Of a DNA stretch of 57,142 nucleotides, positions 17,417 to 25,769 are shown in pieces. The notes beneath the pieces were generated by a model that was not told where the DNA came from, ran no database searches, and saw only the letters and a list, made by a program, of their open reading frames with translations. The stretch lies in assembly GCA_029219285.1 (NCBI GenBank), contig JAQXTC010000112.1, forward strand, positions 1 to 57,142. The letters run 5' to 3'. The first letter of the stretch is position 1. Every line of letters begins with the position of its first letter. This DNA comes from Clostridiaceae bacterium. GTDB taxonomy: Bacteria; Bacillota; Clostridia; Clostridiales; Clostridiaceae. A program made the translations under genes and the position numbers.

Positions 17417-20083
17417 ATGTTAAGATCAATGTATTCAGGTATAAGTGGAATGAAAGTCAACCAAACAAGGTTAGACGTTATAGGTAATAATATAGGTAAT
17501 GTTAATACAACAGGATTTAAATCTTCAAGAGCTAGATTCTCAGAAACTTTAAGTCAAAATGTTTCTGAAGCTTCAGCACCAACAGTTAATTCGGGTGGTG
17601 TTAATGGTGGACAAGTAGGGCTAGGAGTTCAGCTTGCAGCTATCGATAGAATAATGACTCAAGGTAATATGCAAAGTACTAGCAGAACACTTGATGTTGC
17701 AATTGATGGTAATGGATACTTTATGGTAAGCGCTTCAGGATCAAGTTATTCTGATAATGGTATTACTGTTAATACTGCAAGTGGTACTCATAATGTAACA
17801 AGTACTGGTACATCAATGATGTATACAAGAGACGGTGCTTTTTATGTAGATAGTGCAGGAAATCTTTGTTCTGGTAATGGATATAAGGTTCTTGGATATT
17901 CTGTAACTAATGATGATAATGCGCAAGAAGCAACATCTTTAAGTCCTGGTACTGTTTCAGCCGGCGGATTTGATTTCAATTTTGGAGCAGGTTCTCAACT
18001 TAATGGCTATACAATTAAGCTTGGAAAAATTGCTGCAGAAACAGCAACAAAGTGTACTATTGATAAGGAAAATAAAGAGATAATTATAAATGGAGATTTT
18101 TCAACTACTTCAAATTTAACTGCTGAAAAAGTACAAGAAGCTTTACAATCTGAATTAGATAATAAGGGCATTTCTCAAAGTGTAGTTGTTTCGGGAAAAG
18201 TAGCAACTATAGCAAATACAACAGCACAAAAGATAGCTGGTGGAACAAGTGCAGCTAAACCAGATAAATTTACTTTTGCAGGATTTAATATCCAATTTGA
18301 TGAGGGTGCTGAACTTAATGGCTATAAATTTGAAATAAAAAATGTTTCGCAATCAAAAACTGAAGCAGAAATTGATAAAGATAATCATAGAATTATTTTA
18401 AGTGGTAATTTTGTTGAAAATGAAGGTGTAACTGCAGAAGGATTAGCAACTGCAATTAATAAAGCATTAAAAGATAATAATATTTCCCAAAAAGTTGCTT
18501 CTATTACAGGTAGTGGTAATGCATTTACTTCTTTAAGAGCTGAAGCAGGTACAGCAACACAAGCAGTAGCTCCAGAAATGAAAGATAATACTGTTGCAGG
18601 ACAATATAGTGTTGATTTTACAGCTGATAGCTTAGGAGCAGCAGTTAATGGATATAAAATTAAGTTTAGTGAAGAAAGTAGTGCAACAACAATAACAGCA
18701 AAGGTTTCTGGAAGTACAATCACAGTAACTGGAAGTCATGACTTATTTACCAAAGCTACTACTACGGGAACTGATATTGCAGATGCAATAAATAAGGCTT
18801 TAGATGATAAAGGAATTGAAGGAATAAAAGTTGAAGTAACAAGAGATACAAGTAAAACTTATGACTTAGAGGATATAGCACAAGTTGATAGTACTAAGGG
18901 AGTATCAGAAGCAGCTATAAAGAAATTACCATTAGGTTATAATAATTCATTTACAATTACTTTCCCTAAACCATCTGAGTTGGTAAAGGCAGGTAAGGAT
19001 AAAGATTTCTTGGATAATGTTAAATTTGTAATTTCAGATGTAGATAGAGAAGACTTAAATGTAGAATTTGATCCAACAAAAAAAATTGTAACTATTGCAG
19101 GAAACTTTAGAGAAGCTGGGCAAGTTGAGAGTGAAGAGTTAGCAGATAAAATTAATGATAAACTAGGTCTTACTGGTGATGCTGCTATTTCAATATCTGG
19201 TAGCTCAAAAGTATACAGTGGTCTAAAGTCTGATGATGCAATAGCTAATGGTTCTGTAGATGCTGCACCAACAGGTAAGTATGAAGTATTAGGATTTACT
19301 TTTGAACCTTCAAAGGGTTCTACATTAAATGGATATACAATTCAAGCTGGAACTGTATCTGCTGGTACTAGAACATCAGTAGATGTTAATACAGATACTA
19401 AAACTATAACTATTAATGGAGATTTTGTTAATCAAACAATAACAAAAGATGGATTATCATCAGTTTTGACTTCAGCATTATCAAAAGCAGGTCTAGGAGA
19501 TCAAGGTATTAAAGTAGATGGAGGTCCAGTTAAAGTTGCAGAAAATATTGCAGCTTCTGAAGAATTAACTGGTGGTACACCTAAACAAAGTTTAGATGAA
19601 AATGGTAATGTTAATTTTGTTAGTGCCAGATCAGATGTTAATGCATATGATAAAACATTAAAGACATTAAAAATACCAGAATCAGTAAATAAAAACGGTA
19701 AGGAATGTAAAGTTAAATCTTACTCAATAAGTGCAGATGGTATAATCACTGCTGCCTTAGATGATGGTTCATCAGCAGCACTTGGACAAATTGCTATGGC
19801 TGATTTTGCTAACACAGAAGGCTTAACTTCAATAGGTGGTAATATGTATCAAGAATCAGCTAACTCAGGTATTGCAACAATTAGAACAGGTTCAAATACT
19901 ACTGGTGAAGATAACAGTAAGGGATTTGGTAAACAAATGCAAGGTTATCTTGAAATGTCTAACGTAGATTTATCAGAACAATTCACTGAAATGATAACTG
20001 CTACAAGAGCATTCCAAGCAAGTAGTAAGATGATTTCAACTGGTGATGACATACTTCAAGAAATAATCAACCTAAAGAGATAA
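17417..20083 (+). CDS. flgE: FlgE, flagellar hook protein, enlarged by five internal repeats
   Basis: 888 residues, ATG 17417 behind TGGAGG. Common FlgE proteins have roughly 400. The N-terminus (MLRSMYSGISGMKVNQTRLDVIGNN), the GNGYFMV core and the C-terminus (GYLEMSNVDLSEQFTEMIT and ATRAFQASSKMI) are canonical. The extra length is a central block at residues ~185-722 made of five related units of ~99-115 residues. Each shows a GF-x-F start, LNGY or an equivalent, a T-x-x-x-DxxxKxIxIxGdF strand pair, and an ALxxxLxxxGI helix. The block should form the outer D2/D3-type domains on the hook surface. A two-hairpin leader precedes the gene and a hairpin follows. Confidence 0.94.
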   Translation: MLRSMYSGISGMKVNQTRLDVIGNNIGNVNTTGFKSSRARFSETLSQNVSEASAPTVNSGGVNGGQVGLGVQLAAIDRIMTQGNMQSTSRTLDVAIDGNGYFMVSASGSSYSDNGITVNTASGTHNVTSTGTSMMYTRDGAFYVDSAGNLCSGNGYKVLGYSVTNDDNAQEATSLSPGTVSAGGFDFNFGAGSQLNGYTIKLGKIAAETATKCTIDKENKEIIINGDFSTTSNLTAEKVQEALQSELDNKGISQSVVVSGKVATIANTTAQKIAGGTSAAKPDKFTFAGFNIQFDEGAELNGYKFEIKNVSQSKTEAEIDKDNHRIILSGNFVENEGVTAEGLATAINKALKDNNISQKVASITGSGNAFTSLRAEAGTATQAVAPEMKDNTVAGQYSVDFTADSLGAAVNGYKIKFSEESSATTITAKVSGSTITVTGSHDLFTKATTTGTDIADAINKALDDKGIEGIKVEVTRDTSKTYDLEDIAQVDSTKGVSEAAIKKLPLGYNNSFTITFPKPSELVKAGKDKDFLDNVKFVISDVDREDLNVEFDPTKKIVTIAGNFREAGQVESEELADKINDKLGLTGDAAISISGSSKVYSGLKSDDAIANGSVDAAPTGKYEVLGFTFEPSKGSTLNGYTIQAGTVSAGTRTSVDVNTDTKTITINGDFVNQTITKDGLSSVLTSALSKAGLGDQGIKVDGGPVKVAENIAASEELTGGTPKQSLDENGNVNFVSARSDVNAYDKTLKTLKIPESVNKNGKECKVKSYSISADGIITAALDDGSSAALGQIAMADFANTEGLTSIGGNMYQESANSGIATIRTGSNTTGEDNSKGFGKQMQGYLEMSNVDLSEQFTEMITATRAFQASSKMISTGDDILQEIINLKR
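17969..19582 (+). repeat. Five degenerate tandem repeats inside FlgE
   Basis: Approximate units in FlgE residues: 185-283, 284-392, 393-507, 508-620, 621-722. Copies 1, 2 and 5 share LNGY and an IxxxGdF strand. Copy 3 has VNGYKI and copy 4 has lost the NGY but keeps VTIAGNF. Divergence at the DNA level is large, so the duplications are old. Confidence 0.7.
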
Positions 20084-20115
20084 TTTGACTTAATTTATAT
20101 TATATAAATTTTTAT

Positions 20116-20142
20116 GTGGGATTAGCTAAAGGCTAATCCTGC
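20116..20142 (+). terminator. Hairpin between flgE and swrD, partial terminator or RNA-stabilising stem
   Basis: GGATTAGC pairs with GCTAATCC around TAAAG and can be extended outward by three further pairs. No U run follows. It may stabilise the 3' end of the hook transcript or reduce read-through into the motor genes. Confidence 0.4.
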
Positions 20143-20174
20143 ATAATAAAATTTGATTTTTATAGGAGGTTATT

Positions 20175-20366
20175 GTGATTGATTTAACAGGTATGGATAA
20201 TAAGGAATTTGTGTTGAATGAAGACCATATTGAAAAGATGGAAGAAGTTCCAGAAACAATAATTACGTTAACTAACGGCAAGAAATATATAGTACTTGAA
20301 AGTATTGATGAAGTAAAAGATGAAATAGTTAGGTATAAAAGAAGAATTTTTACTAATAGGTTATAG
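20175..20366 (+). CDS. swrD: SwrD/FlbD family small motility protein
   Basis: 63 residues from GTG 20175, with AGGAGGT at 20164-20170. It matches the FlbD/SwrD family from end to end (NKEFVLNEDHIEKMEEVPET, then ITLTNGKKYIVLES). In Bacillus subtilis SwrD raises flagellar torque, probably by acting on the stator. Here it lies directly before motA and motB, which agrees with that role. Confidence 0.9.
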   Translation: MIDLTGMDNKEFVLNEDHIEKMEEVPETIITLTNGKKYIVLESIDEVKDEIVRYKRRIFTNRL

Positions 20367-20377
20367 GAGGCAATAAA

Positions 20378-21184
20378 ATGAAGAAAACAGATGCTTTAAC
20401 TGCTATTGGTTTGGTGCTTGGAACAGTGTTAGTACTTATTCCAATAATGACAGATCCACAAGGAATAAAACCATTTATAGATCCTATGTCAGCAATGATA
20501 ACAATAGGTGGTGCACTTGGTGCTGTTGCCATAACTTTTCCAATGAGTGTTGTAAAGAACTTACCAAAGGTGCTTGGTCAAGCCTTTAAGGAAAAGCAAT
20601 CCACAGGGAAGGATGTAATTGTACAGTTTTCTACACTTTCCAAGAAAGCTAGAAGAGAGGGATTACTTTCCCTTGAAGAAGAAATTTCTCAATTAGATGA
20701 TGCATTTTTAAAAAAGGGATTACAAATGGTTGTTGATGGTATAGAACCTGAAACTATAAAAGAAATACTTGAGCTTGAAGTACAAGCTATGGAAGTTAGA
20801 CATGCAAAAGGGGCATCAATTTTCTCAACTTGGGGTGCTTATTCACCAGGTTTTGGTATGTTAGGTACTCTTATAGGGCTTATTCAAATGATGGGTAACA
20901 TGTCAGATGCAGCAGGTATAGCAAGTGGTATGGGTAAAGCTCTTATTACTACATTTTATGGCTCATTAGTAGCTAACCTTTTCTGTAATCCAGTTGCAGC
21001 TAACTTAAATAAGAAAAATGAAGAAGAAGTAATCGAAAAAGAAATGATGATAGAAGGTATTCTTGCAATACAATCTGGAGTAAATCCAAGAATTGTAGAA
21101 GAAAAATTAACTACTTACTTAAGCCCAGAAGAAAGATTAGAATATATGCAAAATAATTCTGAAAATAGCGAAGGAGTTGCATAA
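20378..21184 (+). CDS. motA: MotA, flagellar stator subunit
   Basis: 268 residues, ATG 20378 behind AGGAGG. Four membrane segments are visible: two near the N-terminus (LTAIGLVLGTVLVLIPIM and the MITIGGALGAVAITFP segment), then, after a charged cytoplasmic loop with the conserved RREGLLSLEEE, two more around YSPGFGMLGTLIGLIQMM and GKALITTFYGSLVANLF. MotA surrounds MotB to form the proton- or sodium-driven stator. The ion cannot be decided from sequence alone. Confidence 0.95.
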   Translation: MKKTDALTAIGLVLGTVLVLIPIMTDPQGIKPFIDPMSAMITIGGALGAVAITFPMSVVKNLPKVLGQAFKEKQSTGKDVIVQFSTLSKKARREGLLSLEEEISQLDDAFLKKGLQMVVDGIEPETIKEILELEVQAMEVRHAKGASIFSTWGAYSPGFGMLGTLIGLIQMMGNMSDAAGIASGMGKALITTFYGSLVANLFCNPVAANLNKKNEEEVIEKEMMIEGILAIQSGVNPRIVEEKLTTYLSPEERLEYMQNNSENSEGVA

Positions 21185-21187
21185 TCT

Positions 21188-21916
21188 ATGGCTAAGAAAA
21201 AGAAAAAGTCAGAAGAGTTCCATACAAGTTGGTTAGATACTTATGCAGATACAATAACTTTACTTATGACATTTTTCGTTTTGCTATATTCAATGTCATC
21301 AATTGATTCATCAAAGATAAAGCAATTGTCAAAGGAATTTAATAAGGTTTTCTCTGGCGAAACTGCAGATTCTATATTAGAGTATAACTTGTATAATGGT
21401 GATGTACCTTTAGTTGGTGGTGAATCTAAAGATGATATAGACTCAATAGAAAATGAGGGCGATAGACAAACTTATGCAGAAGTAAAAGCTTATGTTGAAG
21501 AAAATGGGTTAACAGATTCTGTTAAGATTACAACTGATGAAAATGGTGGGACTATATTACAACTTAAAGATAATATTTTATTTGATATTGGTAAGACAGA
21601 TTTAAAAGATGATTCAATAGTGATTTTAGATAAGATTGCAGCTTTACTGTCAACTTTACCTAATCACATTGAGATAGAAGGTCATACAGACAACGTTCCA
21701 ATTAAAACAGATAAATTTGATTCTAACTGGGAATTATCATCAGGAAGAGCTACGAATGTTGTTAGGTATTTTACTGAAAAGAAGGGGTTAACACCAGGTA
21801 AGTTTTCAGCTACTGGTAAAGCTGATACTAAACCAGTAAAACCAAATACATCAGATGAAAATAGAAGTGAAAACAGAAGAGTTAATATAGTAATTCAAGC
21901 AAAGGGTAAGGAGTGA
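21188..21916 (+). CDS. motB: MotB, flagellar stator subunit with OmpA-like domain
   Basis: 242 residues, ATG 21188, three bases after the motA stop. The single membrane helix (TITLLMTFFVLLYSMSS) is preceded by Tyr19-Ala20-Asp21; Asp21 is the ion-carrying residue of MotB. The OmpA-type peptidoglycan-binding domain follows (EIEGHTDNVPI, WELSSGRATNVVRYF, SENRRVNIVI). It anchors the stator to the cell wall. Confidence 0.95.
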   Translation: MAKKKKKSEEFHTSWLDTYADTITLLMTFFVLLYSMSSIDSSKIKQLSKEFNKVFSGETADSILEYNLYNGDVPLVGGESKDDIDSIENEGDRQTYAEVKAYVEENGLTDSVKITTDENGGTILQLKDNILFDIGKTDLKDDSIVILDKIAALLSTLPNHIEIEGHTDNVPIKTDKFDSNWELSSGRATNVVRYFTEKKGLTPGKFSATGKADTKPVKPNTSDENRSENRRVNIVIQAKGKE

Positions 21917-21920
21917 TAAT

Positions 21921-22409
21921 ATGGCAAAGAAGAAAGAAACAAACAATGAAGAAAAGGCATCAGGAAAAGGTAAGGGAATACTTATTATATTATTAGCATT
22001 AGTAGTACTAGGTGCAGGCGCATTTGGAGGATTTTATTTTTATTTGAAATCTTCATCAGAAAAGAAAGTTGAAACTACAACTTATGTTATTACAAAGGAA
22101 ACAACAATAAATTTATCAGATTCAGCTAATAGTAGCAAAAAATCATATTTAAAAACTGGGGTGTCATTATCTTATGACAAATCCAATAAAAAATTAGGCA
22201 AAGAGGTTGAAAGTAAAAAGATTCAACTTCAAGATGCAACAATTTGCTATTTAAAAACAAAGACAGCAGAAGATTTTGAAAATGGTAATGAAGTAAATGT
22301 AAAAAAGGGACTTATAGAAGAAATAAATAAAATTTTAGATAATGGGAAAATAATTGATGTTTACTATAGTACAGGAGAAGATTCAGCTAATTTCTTAGTT
22401 CAATCATAA
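21921..22409 (+). CDS. fliL: FliL, basal-body associated stator-support protein
   Basis: 162 residues, ATG 21921 behind AAGGAG. A lysine-rich N-terminus precedes one membrane helix (GILIILLALVVLGAGAFGGFYFYL). The extracytoplasmic domain has the FliL pattern INLSDS..KSYLKTGVSLSYD and ends in a helix that leads into IIDVYYSTGEDSANFLVQ. In the family it forms a stomatin-like ring around the stator. Confidence 0.9.
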   Translation: MAKKKETNNEEKASGKGKGILIILLALVVLGAGAFGGFYFYLKSSSEKKVETTTYVITKETTINLSDSANSSKKSYLKTGVSLSYDKSNKKLGKEVESKKIQLQDATICYLKTKTAEDFENGNEVNVKKGLIEEINKILDNGKIIDVYYSTGEDSANFLVQS

Positions 22410-22415
22410 TAAATT

Positions 22416-22817
22416 ATGGATTTTGATATTGTTTTTGCATTCCTAAAATTAGTTGCTGCAATGTTCATATTAATAGGGGTAATGATAGCAGCATTAAAAT
22501 ATGGAAAAAAAGGATTAGATACTACTAGTAAAAATAGATATATAAAAGTAATTGATCGAGTTCAAGTATCTAAGGATAGTTATATAGTAATTATAAAAAT
22601 AGGTAATGAAGGGATGGTGCTTTTAAATGCGCCATCTCATACTGAAAAACTTAAAGTACTTACCAATGAAGAAATAGAAAAAATAGAAAAAGATAAACAA
22701 CAATCCTTTGAAGAAATGACAAAGGTATATGACAAATTTATTAATTTCTCAAAAGGAAAGTTAGTAACAGTTATAGGAAATATAAAGTCAAAGGAAGAGA
22801 AGCATGAGAAAAAATAG
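22416..22817 (+). CDS. fliO: FliO (FliO/FliZ family), export-gate assembly protein
   Basis: 133 residues, ATG 22416. One N-terminal membrane helix (LKLVAAMFILIGVMIAAL), then the FliO beta domain (NRYIKVIDRVQVSKDSYIVIIKIGNEGMVLL) and a charged helical tail. No clear ribosome site precedes the start, so expression probably depends on translation of fliL, which ends six bases upstream. The end overlaps fliP by 14 bases. FliO helps the FliP ring assemble. Confidence 0.85.
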   Translation: MDFDIVFAFLKLVAAMFILIGVMIAALKYGKKGLDTTSKNRYIKVIDRVQVSKDSYIVIIKIGNEGMVLLNAPSHTEKLKVLTNEEIEKIEKDKQQSFEEMTKVYDKFINFSKGKLVTVIGNIKSKEEKHEKK

Positions 22818-23595
22818 AAAAATCAAATTATCATACATAATCTTAATGGTTCTTGCTGTTATTGCATTTTCTACAGTAGTAGTAAGTGCAGCTCCTACAA
22901 CTGTAGATTTACCAAGTGTAAATATTGATGTAGGTGGTAATGGAACTCCAAATGATTATGTATCTAATATTAAAATCTTAATATTTTTTACAGTATTAAG
23001 TTTATTACCATCAATAGTAATAATGGTAACTTCATTTACTAGAATAGCAATTGTTTTATCATTATTAAAAAATGCTATGGGGTTAACTCAAGGTATACCA
23101 AGTCAGATATTAGTTGGACTTGCATTGTTCCTTTCATTATTTATAATGCATCCAGTATTTTCAGAAGTGAATGATAATGCTATTCAGCCATATTTAAATC
23201 AATCCATATCTGAAGAGCAAGCTAAGGAAGCTGCGGAAAAGCCAATAAAGGAATTTATGTTAAAGCAGACTAGACAAAAGGATTTAGAATTGTTTGTTGA
23301 GATTTCAGAAAACTCTTCAGATTCTAATAATACATATGATGAGCCAAGTGATGTGCCATTATACATAGTTATACCTGCATTTGCAATTAGTGAGCTTAGA
23401 ACTGCTTTTGAAATAGGATTCTTATTATATCTACCATTCTTAGTAATAGATATTGTTGTAGGTAGTGTTCTTATGTCAATGGGTATGTTCATGCTGTCAC
23501 CGGTTATGGTTTCACTTCCATTTAAATTGTTATTGTTTGTAATGGTTGATGGATGGAATTTACTTGTTAAATCATTAATACTAAGTTTTTCGTGA
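22804..23595 (+). CDS. fliP: FliP, flagellar export-gate channel protein
   Basis: 263 residues, ATG 22804 behind AAGGAAGAG. It has a signal peptide (residues ~10-30, ending VVVSAAP), as is usual for FliP. The core is intact: FFTVLSLLPSIVIMVTSFTRIAIVLSLLK, then ALFLSLFIMHPVF, PLYIVIPAFAISELRTAFEIGF, and VGSVLMSMGMFMLSPVMVSLPFKLLLF. Five FliP with one FliR and four FliQ form the export channel. Confidence 0.96.
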   Translation: MRKNRKIKLSYIILMVLAVIAFSTVVVSAAPTTVDLPSVNIDVGGNGTPNDYVSNIKILIFFTVLSLLPSIVIMVTSFTRIAIVLSLLKNAMGLTQGIPSQILVGLALFLSLFIMHPVFSEVNDNAIQPYLNQSISEEQAKEAAEKPIKEFMLKQTRQKDLELFVEISENSSDSNNTYDEPSDVPLYIVIPAFAISELRTAFEIGFLLYLPFLVIDIVVGSVLMSMGMFMLSPVMVSLPFKLLLFVMVDGWNLLVKSLILSFS

Positions 23596-23607
23596 GGTGA
23601 TTAAGAA

Positions 23608-23877
23608 GTGAGCCAAAATTTAGTTGCAGAAATAATAAAGGATGCCATATATACAGCTATTAAAGTTGGAGGTCCAATTTTAGTTGTTGCTATGGTAATT
23701 GGTTTGATAATAAGTATTATTCAAGCTACAACACAAATTCAAGAACAAACATTAACATTTGTACCTAAGGTAATAGCTATTGCTGTTGTTGGAATAATAG
23801 CAGGTAGTTGGATGCTCCAAACAATAATGGCTTTTACAAAGAGAATCTTTGAATTAATTGTAAAGATATCTACATAA
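23608..23877 (+). CDS. fliQ: FliQ, flagellar export-gate protein
   Basis: 89 residues from GTG 23608, behind GAGGTGATT. Two membrane helices forming a hairpin are seen (KVGGPILVVAMVIGLIISII and KVIAIAVVGIIAGSWMLQTI), joined by the conserved QATTQIQEQTLTFVPK. This is the typical FliQ length and layout. It lies between fliP and the fliR-flhB fusion. Confidence 0.95.
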   Translation: MSQNLVAEIIKDAIYTAIKVGGPILVVAMVIGLIISIIQATTQIQEQTLTFVPKVIAIAVVGIIAGSWMLQTIMAFTKRIFELIVKIST

Positions 23878-23890
23878 GGGGGTATAGCTT

Positions 23891-25732
23891 ATGTTAGATA
23901 CAGCATATTTTCTTGGATTGTTATTAATTTTTTTAAGGATATCTACTTTCTTCGTTGTAGTTAAAGTATTTTACCCTAAAGGAACACCAAATGTTCTTAA
24001 GTTTGCTTTAGGAATTATAATGTCATACTTTATCATTAAAGGTGTAGATACGAGTAATGTATTAAAAATAGATAGTAATTTTAAGTTACTCCTATGTTTA
24101 TTTAGTGAAGTATTATCAGGAATAACATTGGGATTTGCAACCCAACTTATTTTTGAAGCTGCTAAAATAGCAGGTGCACTTATAGATGCACAAATTGGAT
24201 TCTCAATGATGAATTTGATGGATCCGATAACAGGAACAAATGTTACATTACTTTCAAATGTTTCATATTATGTTGCTACAGCAATATTTTTTATAGTAAA
24301 TGGACATCATGTTTTAATTAAATGTCTAGTTGCAAGTTTTAATGTAGTGCCCATTGGAGCAAGTATTTCCTATGAGAATATTTTTTCGGCTATTTTGAGT
24401 GCATTTGTAAATTATTTTGAAATAGCAGTTAGAATTGCAATACCTATAATATTAATTGTTTTGTTAACTGATATTTGTATGGCACTTATATCAAGAACGG
24501 TACCAGCTATTAATGTTATGATACTAGGTATGCCTGTAAGAATGGTAACTGGTTTGGTGCTATTTGTAATATCATTACCGATATTCATGAAATTAATGGT
24601 ATATTCTTATGATACTATTCCAGATATGATAAAAAGTATTCTTAAGAGTTTTCAAGCAGTACCATTATTATTTATATTTGCTGGTGATGATAAGACTGAA
24701 GAAGCAACACCTAAAAAGAAAAGTGATGCCAGAAAGAAAGGACAAGTTGCAAGGAGTAAAGATGTAGGATTAGCATTTACTATGGCTGCAGTTACTTTAT
24801 CAGTTGTTGTATTAAGTGGAATAGTTGTGAATAATTTGAGGGATTATCTTATAATGACATTACAATCAGGAATGCTTGATAAAGTGGATTCTTCAACAAT
24901 TGGTACGATATCACTAAACCTTATTATAAAGTCTTTTGAGGGAACATTACCATTTGTGCTTCCAGTAATGATAGCAGGTATTGCTGCAGGACTTATGCAA
25001 ACAGGTTTTTTATTTAGTGGTGAAGCTATAAAGCCATCCTTCGGAAAGTTAAATCCTATAAATGGATTTAAAAATATGTTTTCTAAGAAAAGCTTGGCTG
25101 ACCTAGGTAAAAACCTAATAGTTGTATCTATTGTTTCATATATTGGATATCAATATGTAGTTGATAATTATAAATCCATATTACAACTATCGAACATTTA
25201 TTTACCTTCTTTAGGTACTGAATTAAAAAATATTATATCAGGAATATTTTTCAAGATAACAATTGTGCTTGCAATCATAGCCGCCATTGATTATTTCTTA
25301 CAAAGAAGGTTTCATAATAAAGATTTAAAAATGACTAAACAAGAAGTAAAAGAAGAATACAAGCAAATGGAAGGGGACCCTCAAATAAAGAGTAAAATAA
25401 AGCAAAAGCAAAGAGAGATGGCAACAAAAAGAATGATGTCATCAGTTGCAGATGCTACAGTTGTTATAACAAATCCAACACATATTGCTGTTGCTTTAAC
25501 TTATGAAGAAGGCGGAGAAGGGGCACCTAAGCTTGTGGCAAAAGGTGCAGATAATATAGCTATTAAGATAAAAGAAATAGCGAAAGAAAATGAAGTACCG
25601 ATTATGGAAAATAAACCATTAGCAAGATTGATTTATAAGGAAGTAGATATAGATCAAGAAATTCCACAGGATATGTATCAAGCTGTGGCAGAAATATTAG
25701 CTATGGTATATAAGCTTAAAAAGAAAAAGTAG
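23891..25732 (+). CDS. fliR-flhB: FliR-FlhB fusion, export gate and substrate-specificity switch
   Basis: 613 residues, ATG 23891 behind AAGGGGG. Residues 1-~263 are FliR (membrane helices, AAKIAGALIDAQIGFSMMNLMDP). The frame then runs without a stop straight into FlhB, starting ~266 with DDKTEEATPKKKSDARKKGQVARSKD. The FlhB membrane part and cytosolic domain are complete. The autocleavage motif is Asn528-Pro529-Thr530-His531. Cleavage there switches export from hook to filament proteins, on a signal from FliK. A FliR-FlhB fusion is known in clostridia, and structural work on the gate supports FliR and FlhB being neighbours. Confidence 0.95.
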   Translation: MLDTAYFLGLLLIFLRISTFFVVVKVFYPKGTPNVLKFALGIIMSYFIIKGVDTSNVLKIDSNFKLLLCLFSEVLSGITLGFATQLIFEAAKIAGALIDAQIGFSMMNLMDPITGTNVTLLSNVSYYVATAIFFIVNGHHVLIKCLVASFNVVPIGASISYENIFSAILSAFVNYFEIAVRIAIPIILIVLLTDICMALISRTVPAINVMILGMPVRMVTGLVLFVISLPIFMKLMVYSYDTIPDMIKSILKSFQAVPLLFIFAGDDKTEEATPKKKSDARKKGQVARSKDVGLAFTMAAVTLSVVVLSGIVVNNLRDYLIMTLQSGMLDKVDSSTIGTISLNLIIKSFEGTLPFVLPVMIAGIAAGLMQTGFLFSGEAIKPSFGKLNPINGFKNMFSKKSLADLGKNLIVVSIVSYIGYQYVVDNYKSILQLSNIYLPSLGTELKNIISGIFFKITIVLAIIAAIDYFLQRRFHNKDLKMTKQEVKEEYKQMEGDPQIKSKIKQKQREMATKRMMSSVADATVVITNPTHIAVALTYEEGGEGAPKLVAKGADNIAIKIKEIAKENEVPIMENKPLARLIYKEVDIDQEIPQDMYQAVAEILAMVYKLKKKK

Positions 25733-25769
25733 TAATTGAAGTTTATATAAATAAAAGGATGGGATTAAT

